From positions 1-35,068 of the forward strand of contig JASHUJ010000186.1 of the NCBI GenBank assembly GCA_030040035.1: a stretch of 35,068 nt of DNA, written 5' to 3'. This DNA is from Thermoplasmata archaeon. Lineage in GTDB: Archaea > Thermoplasmatota > Thermoplasmata > Lutacidiplasmatales > UBA184. This document shows, in pieces, positions 31,313 to 35,068 of this stretch (positions are counted from its first letter, which is position 1; the number at the start of each line of letters is the position of its first letter). A program made the position numbers and the translations under genes. The notes beneath the pieces were generated by a model. It worked only from the letters and a program-made list of their open reading frames with translations. It ran no database searches and was not told the DNA's origin.

Positions 31313-31846
31313 TCAGGCGGCGACCGGGACGACGAGCTCGCCGCCCGGCTTTTGCATCGACGGCTGGCGCTTCGTCGCCACGCCCTTCGTCTGCCAGAAG
31401 ATCTCCGCGAAGTCCTGGACGAGCTTGAGGAGCTCCTGTGCGTCCGTGAGGGCGATCCCCTGGCGGCACTTCGACGCCTGCTTCAGGATCTGGAAGACGA
31501 GATCGGAGGTCTTCGGGAACTGCTTCAGGTGGTCGGGGGTGAAATAGTCGCCCCAGATCACGCGGACCTGCTGCTTCACCAGTTCCGCGTGCTGCTCCTT
31601 GACCGCCGTGTACCGCGCCATCTTGGAGGAGTACGCCGCCCGCTCCTCGGGCTTCGAGTCCGTGGGGGGCTGGGGGAGCTCGCCGATCAGCTGGTCCATC
31701 CGGATCACGGTCAGGGCGGCCAGCTGCGCCTCGTGCGGGTCATAAATACCGCACGGAATGTCGCAGTGGGCGTAGACCGTGCGCGGGGGATGCACGCGGT
31801 CCCAGAGGCGTTCGACCCAGTCGAGCGAGCGAGAGGGGGCGGACAT
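31313..31846 (-). CDS. sodN: Nickel superoxide dismutase
   Basis: A 177-residue NiSOD precursor that removes superoxide in the cytoplasm. The nickel hook HCDIPCGIYDP begins at H27: after removal of 26 residues, H1, C2 and C6 would bind nickel, as in Streptomyces SodN, and the conserved P5, G7 and Y9 are present. The helical body (HEAQLAALTVIRMDQLI, KMARYTAVKEQHAELVKQQVRVIWGDYF, LKQASKCRQGI, DFAEIFWQTK) matches the family. The N-terminal leader must be cut off by a SodX-type protease, and one is encoded divergently 30 nt away. A TATA-like box (31869-31877) is centred 27 nt before ATG 31846. It is followed by hutH. Confidence 0.95.
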   Translation of the reverse strand: MSAPSRSLDWVERLWDRVHPPRTVYAHCDIPCGIYDPHEAQLAALTVIRMDQLIGELPQPPTDSKPEERAAYSSKMARYTAVKEQHAELVKQQVRVIWGDYFTPDHLKQFPKTSDLVFQILKQASKCRQGIALTDAQELLKLVQDFAEIFWQTKGVATKRQPSMQKPGGELVVPVAA

Positions 31847-31868
31847 GCCCGGGCGAGCCCGGAGGGGC

Positions 31869-31877
31869 CGATAAAGG
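31869..31877 (-). promoter_or_regulatory. TATA-like box of sodN
   Basis: CCTTTATCG on the minus strand, centred 27 nt before ATG 31846. It lies at the edge of the divergent sodX gene. Confidence 0.5.
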
Positions 31878-32263
31878 TGCCGGCGCGCAACGATCCGGCC
31901 GCGGCCCCACCGCCGGAGCGGGCGCGGGTCTCCCGCTGGCGGACCCGCCGGGTGGAGGTCGCGGACGCGAGCATGGCCCCGACCCTGCGGCCCGGGGATC
32001 GGCTATTGGTCGACCGCGGGGCGTACCGCACCGCCCCGCCCGAGATCGGGGACATCGTCGTCCTGATCGACCCGGAGCGCTCGGACCGCTGGCTCATCAA
32101 GCGGGTGCTCGCCGTCGATCCGGGCGCCGGCACGCTGGAGGTCCGGGGCGATGCGCGGGAGGTCGCCCGGGACAGCCGTCAGTTCGGGGCCGTGCCACTG
32201 CGTTCCGTCATCGGCCGGGCGTTCCGCCGCTACCACCCTCCCGACCGGATCGGCGACCTCTAG
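31877..32263 (+). CDS. sodX: NiSOD maturation protease SodX (S26 signal peptidase-like)
   Basis: A 128-residue S26 serine peptidase of the nickel-SOD maturation type, which trims the SodN leader to expose His1. The catalytic serine is S32 in ADASMAPTLRPGDRLLV and the general base is K75 in RWLIKRVLAV, both with the usual signal-peptidase surroundings (GDIVVLIDP between them). No transmembrane helix is present, as in soluble SodX and unlike secretory signal peptidases. The start is uncertain: GTG 31877 gives a 31-residue N-terminus before the serine; GTG 31952 would begin right at the first strand. It lies back to back with sodN, its presumed substrate gene. Confidence 0.88.
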   Translation: MPARNDPAAAPPPERARVSRWRTRRVEVADASMAPTLRPGDRLLVDRGAYRTAPPEIGDIVVLIDPERSDRWLIKRVLAVDPGAGTLEVRGDAREVARDSRQFGAVPLRSVIGRAFRRYHPPDRIGDL

Positions 32264-32277
32264 GGTCCCCCCCAACG

Positions 32278-32283
32278 CTTAAG
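32278..32283 (+). promoter_or_regulatory. TATA-like box of the wtp-type operon
   Basis: CTTAAG is centred 27 nt before ATG 32307, so transcription should begin at the start codon. Confidence 0.55.
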
Positions 32284-32306
32284 CGATGTGTGAAATGCAC
32301 ACATCG
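32284..32306 (+). promoter_or_regulatory. 23-bp inverted-repeat operator of the oxyanion importer
   Basis: Perfect 9-bp arms CGATGTGTG and CACACATCG are separated by AAATG. The repeat begins at the base after the TATA box and ends at the base before ATG 32307, exactly covering the initiation region. A bound dimer would block transcription. Which regulator binds is unknown; a ModE-like or other metal-oxyanion sensor is a guess. Confidence 0.75.
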
Positions 32307-33470
32307 ATGTCCGCAGCTGCCCCGGCTCCGACCCCGTCGACGCTCCCGCCGCCGCCTCCCGGACCCGGCACTTCCACGGCCGTCTGGATCGTGGTCGTGA
32401 TCGTGATCGCCGCGGCGGTCGGAGGACTCGGGTTCTACGCCGGGTACGAGTACCGCGGCTCGTCCGCCTCGTCGCCCAGCGGCATCGTGAACTCTACGCT
32501 GTCGATCCTGGGCGCCGGCACCCTGACGTACACGTTCCCCGAGCTGGCGAGCGCGCTCGTCAACGAGACCCCGGGCATCTCCGCGCCGGCCGCGGCCCAG
32601 ACGTACGAGGGCTCCCTCGATATCACGACCGCGATCACGACGCTGGACGCGAAGGCGGACGTCGCTGCCCTCGCCGACTTCCGATTGATCCCGCAGCTCC
32701 TCCAGCCGACGTACGCGAGCTACGAGGTCGTGTTCGCCCACACCCAGGAGGTCCTCATCTACAACTCGTCGATCTCGGAGTTCAACGGGATCAGCCCCTC
32801 GAACTGGGGCCAGAAGCTCGTCAACGCGGTGACCAGTCCGGGCGTGCCCCGCTTCGGCGTCTGGAACGCCTCGACCGACCCGAACGGCTACAACGAGATC
32901 TTCACGATGATGCTGCAGGGCCAGATGTACCAGGGCGGGAACCTCTCCGCCGTCTACGGCCACTTCTACAGCGGTGCCCCGGGCAGCTACGCGACCCCCA
33001 ACCCGTCGACCACCATCCTCGAGCACGAGTCCCAGGCGGCGAACCTCGTCCGCACGGGCGTCGTCTCGGCCGTGATCACGTACAAGCCGGTCGCGCTCCA
33101 GAACAACCTCTCCTACGTGCCGATCGATCCGACCGTCGGGCTCTATTCGAACGACTCGGCCGCCTTGAACACTTACGCGGCCCTGCCCGGGACGCAGATC
33201 ATCTCCTCCTCGGGCGCGCTCGTCACGGTCCATCCTGCGCCGATCTTCTTCGCGGTGACCGTCCCGCTGAACGCGCCGAACCCGGCGCTCGGCGCCGCGT
33301 TCATCCACCTCATCCTGTCCCCCGTCGGTCGATCGATCCTGACGGAGGACAACGCCTGGACCCCGGTCTATCCGGGCTGGACGAACAACATGACCGCGGT
33401 CCCCCCGGTGCTCGCGCCGGACGTCGTCCCCCTGCCCGCCTGGGCGGCGCCGTTCGTCCCTAGTTCATGA
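32307..33470 (+). CDS. wtpA: Tungstate/molybdate-type ABC substrate-binding protein
   Basis: A 387-residue membrane-anchored binding protein. A proline-rich cytoplasmic start is followed by one helix (VWIVVVIVIAAAVGGLGFYAG, about 25-46), then the extracytoplasmic domain. It begins with LSILGAGTLTYTFPELASAL, the counterpart of the V-x-x-A-G-S-L-x-x-x-F segment that starts WtpA/ModA proteins and binds the oxyanion, and shows the two-lobe SBP pattern to the end (VDF-like ADVAALADFRLIP, SAVITYKPVA, FFAVTVPLNAPNPALGAAFIHLILSPVGRSIL). The ligand is inferred from the family and the next genes: tungstate or molybdate, less likely sulfate. ATG 32307 is preferred to ATG 32286, which lies inside the operator. 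It overlaps the permease gene (ATGA). Confidence 0.82.
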   Translation: MSAAAPAPTPSTLPPPPPGPGTSTAVWIVVVIVIAAAVGGLGFYAGYEYRGSSASSPSGIVNSTLSILGAGTLTYTFPELASALVNETPGISAPAAAQTYEGSLDITTAITTLDAKADVAALADFRLIPQLLQPTYASYEVVFAHTQEVLIYNSSISEFNGISPSNWGQKLVNAVTSPGVPRFGVWNASTDPNGYNEIFTMMLQGQMYQGGNLSAVYGHFYSGAPGSYATPNPSTTILEHESQAANLVRTGVVSAVITYKPVALQNNLSYVPIDPTVGLYSNDSAALNTYAALPGTQIISSSGALVTVHPAPIFFAVTVPLNAPNPALGAAFIHLILSPVGRSILTEDNAWTPVYPGWTNNMTAVPPVLAPDVVPLPAWAAPFVPSS

Positions 33471-34345
33471 GCGCGGGGGGCACCCGCCCCCCGCGTGCCG
33501 GCCGCGTCCGCGGCCTCCCGTGGCTCGTCCTGCAGGCCGTCCTCACGGCCTCGCTCCTCCTCCTCCTGCTCCTGCCGATCTACGGGCTCTTCACCTACGC
33601 CCCGCCGTCGCAGATCCTGGCGGCGGCGACCAACCCGGCGGTCGACGAAGCGATCTGGCTCACCCTGTTCGCGTCGGGCCTGACGGTCCTCGGCGCCGTG
33701 ATCTTCGCGATCCCGGCGGGCTACCTGCTCGCCCGGCGCCGGTTCCCGGGCAAGAGCGTCGTCGAGTCCGCGATCGCGCTGCCCATCGCCGTCCCGCACC
33801 TGATGGTCGGTCTCGGGCTCTTCCTCGTGCTCGTGCTGCCCGGGACCCCGCTCTACCGGTTCACGACGGCGATCGGCTTCCCCGTCTACTACACGATCTG
33901 GGGCGTCGTGCTCGTGATGATGATCGTCAGCTTGCCGTACACGGTCTTCGCGGCCGAGCTCTCGTTCCGGGCGGTCGACGCGCGGGTCCTCGAGGCCGCC
34001 CGCTCGCTCGGAGCCGGACCGGCGAGCGCGTTCCTCACCGTCTCCTTCCCCCTCGCCCTGCGCGGCATCGTGGCGGGACTGCTCCTCACCTGGGCGCGGG
34101 CCGTGAGCGAGATCGGCGGGATCCTGATCCTCGCCTACGTCGTCTACCCCGGGGGGCCGTACAACGGACCGGTCACGTCCACGATCTCGGTCCTCGTCTA
34201 CAACCTCTTCCAGGCGGGGGACCTCGCGGGGGCGGCGGCGGTCAGCTCGGTCTTCCTGCTCGTCGCGTTCGTCATCTTCCTCGCGGTCCGTCTCGGCGAG
34301 CGCTCCGGCTGGCTGCCGTGGCGACGGGGGGAGGTCGTCCCGTGA
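33467..34345 (+). CDS. wtpB: Tungstate/molybdate-type ABC permease
   Basis: A 292-residue inner-membrane permease of the molybdate/tungstate/sulfate group. About six transmembrane segments are visible, beginning at residues 22-45 (VLQAVLTASLLLLLLLPIYGLF) and including AIALPIAVPHLMVGLGLFLVLVL and YTIWGVVLVMMIVSLPYTVF. The EAA coupling motif is EAARSLGAGPASAFLTVSFPLALRGI (about 178-203), followed by WARAVSEIGGI, as in ModB/WtpB. It sits between the binding protein and the ATPase with 4-nt overlaps on both sides (ATGA, GTGA), so the three are one translational unit. Confidence 0.9.
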   Translation: MSAGGTRPPRAGRVRGLPWLVLQAVLTASLLLLLLLPIYGLFTYAPPSQILAAATNPAVDEAIWLTLFASGLTVLGAVIFAIPAGYLLARRRFPGKSVVESAIALPIAVPHLMVGLGLFLVLVLPGTPLYRFTTAIGFPVYYTIWGVVLVMMIVSLPYTVFAAELSFRAVDARVLEAARSLGAGPASAFLTVSFPLALRGIVAGLLLTWARAVSEIGGILILAYVVYPGGPYNGPVTSTISVLVYNLFQAGDLAGAAAVSSVFLLVAFVIFLAVRLGERSGWLPWRRGEVVP

Positions 34346-35068
34346 CCGTCTGGTCGGTCGAGGGGCTCGAGACGCACCTCGACGGGTTCCGGCTCGGCCC
34401 GATCGACCTCGCCCTCGCGCCCGGCCGCGTGGTCGCGGTGCTCGGGAGCTCGGGGGCCGGCAAGACCACGCTCCTGCGGGCGGTCGCCGGATTCCTCCCC
34501 GCCGATCGCGGACGCGTGGTCCGGGACGGTATGGAGCTCACCGGCGCCCCGCCCGAACGCCGCCGGCTCGGCTACGTTCCCCAGGGGCTCGGGCTCTTCC
34601 CGCACCGCACCGTGGAACGCAACGTGAGCTACGCGCTCGAGATGCGGGGCCGGACCGACGCCCGCCCCCGGGCCCGCGCGATGCTCGCGCGATTCGGCCT
34701 CACTCCGCTCGCGCGCCGCTACCCGGCCCGGTTGAGCGGCGGGGAGCTCGAACGGGTCGCGCTCGCGCGGGCCCTCGCCGCCGAGCCCGAGCTCGTCCTC
34801 TGGGACGAGCCGTGGCAGGCGCTCGACGTCGAGGCGCGCTTCGCCCTCGGCGGGGTGTTCGACGAGCTGCGCGGCGCGGCGCACGTGCCCTCGATCGTCG
34901 TGACGCACGACCCCGAGCTGGCGTTCTCGGTCGCCGACACGTTCGTCGTCCTGCGCCGCGGGCGGGTCGCGTTCCACGGCCCGCCCGAAGAGCTGCTCGA
35001 ACGCCCGATCGACTCGTTCAGCGCCCGGTTCGTCGGCTACGAGAACGTCTACGATCCCGCCACGCTCG
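34342..35068 (+). CDS. wtpC: Tungstate/molybdate-type ABC ATPase (3' end outside the window)
   Basis: The frame starts at GTG 34342 in a GTGA overlap with the permease and stays open to the last base, giving 242 residues of an incomplete ATPase. Walker A is LGSSGAGKTTLLRAVAGF, Q-loop GYVPQGLGLFPH, signature LSGGELERVALARAL, Walker B ELVLWDEP, D-loop ALDVE and switch histidine VVTHDPE. The arrangement is that of ModC/WtpC/PotA-type importer ATPases. The cut comes at the beginning of the C-terminal regulatory region (SARFVGYENVY), where this family has a TOBE/MOP-like oxyanion-sensing domain, so its presence cannot be judged. Confidence 0.92.
   Translation, partial: MTVWSVEGLETHLDGFRLGPIDLALAPGRVVAVLGSSGAGKTTLLRAVAGFLPADRGRVVRDGMELTGAPPERRRLGYVPQGLGLFPHRTVERNVSYALEMRGRTDARPRARAMLARFGLTPLARRYPARLSGGELERVALARALAAEPELVLWDEPWQALDVEARFALGGVFDELRGAAHVPSIVVTHDPELAFSVADTFVVLRRGRVAFHGPPEELLERPIDSFSARFVGYENVYDPATL

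Noticed and set aside
1..35068. CRISPR arrays, insertion sequences, phage genes, defence islands or rRNA genes
   Set aside because: No regularly spaced repeats, transposase motifs, integrase or rRNA-like stretches were found.

Overview
This 35 kb window is about 70% G+C and almost entirely coding. It looks like a chromosome segment of a euryarchaeon, most plausibly an uncultured, high-GC member of the Thermoplasmatota. The markers are the large subunit of archaeal DNA polymerase D, a PurP-type purine enzyme, FtsZ, a Pop5-like RNase P protein, an archaeal pilin-like secreted protein, a WtpABC-type oxyanion importer and archaeal promoters. Many first genes have a TATA-like box centred about 27 nt before the start codon, so they are probably leaderless. 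Genes inside operons are instead joined by 4-nt GTGA/ATGA overlaps. I used the box-to-start spacing to pick several starts. The lineage is inferred; no rRNA gene is present.

Layout. 0-3 kb: a GNAT acetyltransferase, family X DNA polymerase with a decayed PHP domain, a small zinc-finger protein and a small membrane protein. 3-7.2 kb (minus): a STAND-type ATPase with a long TPR tail, overlapping nadC and followed by nadA (NAD synthesis). 7.2-9.5 kb (minus): purP and gcvT. 9.6-13.1 kb (minus): a complete three-subunit molybdenum hydroxylase (FAD, 2Fe-2S and Mo subunits), divergent from a winged-helix regulator and a small conserved protein. 14.0-14.1 kb (minus): a tRNA-Arg(UCG) that appears to carry a 25-nt intron in its T-loop. 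14.2-17.5 kb (minus): polymerase D large subunit. 17.6-20.1 kb: a TetR regulator with a palindromic operator and an ABC transporter. 20.3-22.7 kb: an alpha/beta hydrolase, ftsZ and a Pop5-like gene. 22.7-25.8 kb: a pilin-like secreted protein, bifunctional purH and a thioredoxin. 25.8-29.8 kb: MutY fused to a MutT-like Nudix domain, an FAD-linked oxidase, a receiver-domain protein and a zinc-ribbon protein. 29.8-32.3 kb: hutH, nickel superoxide dismutase sodN and, divergently, its maturation protease sodX. 32.3 kb to the end: a tungstate/molybdate-type ABC importer whose promoter is covered by a 23-bp inverted repeat. The last gene runs off the window.

How the genes fit together. Several need redox metals or cofactors: the Mo hydroxylase needs molybdenum or tungsten, which the importer could supply; NadA and MutY need 4Fe-4S clusters; SodN needs nickel. 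MutY-Nudix, SodN and thioredoxin suggest an oxygen-exposed life. PurP and a full-length PurH together give two possible routes to FAICAR. No transposon, CRISPR array, phage or defence island was seen. The points most worth a second look are the T-loop tRNA intron, the importer operator, the sodN/sodX pair in an archaeon, the MutY-Nudix fusion and the NAD-linked STAND ATPase.
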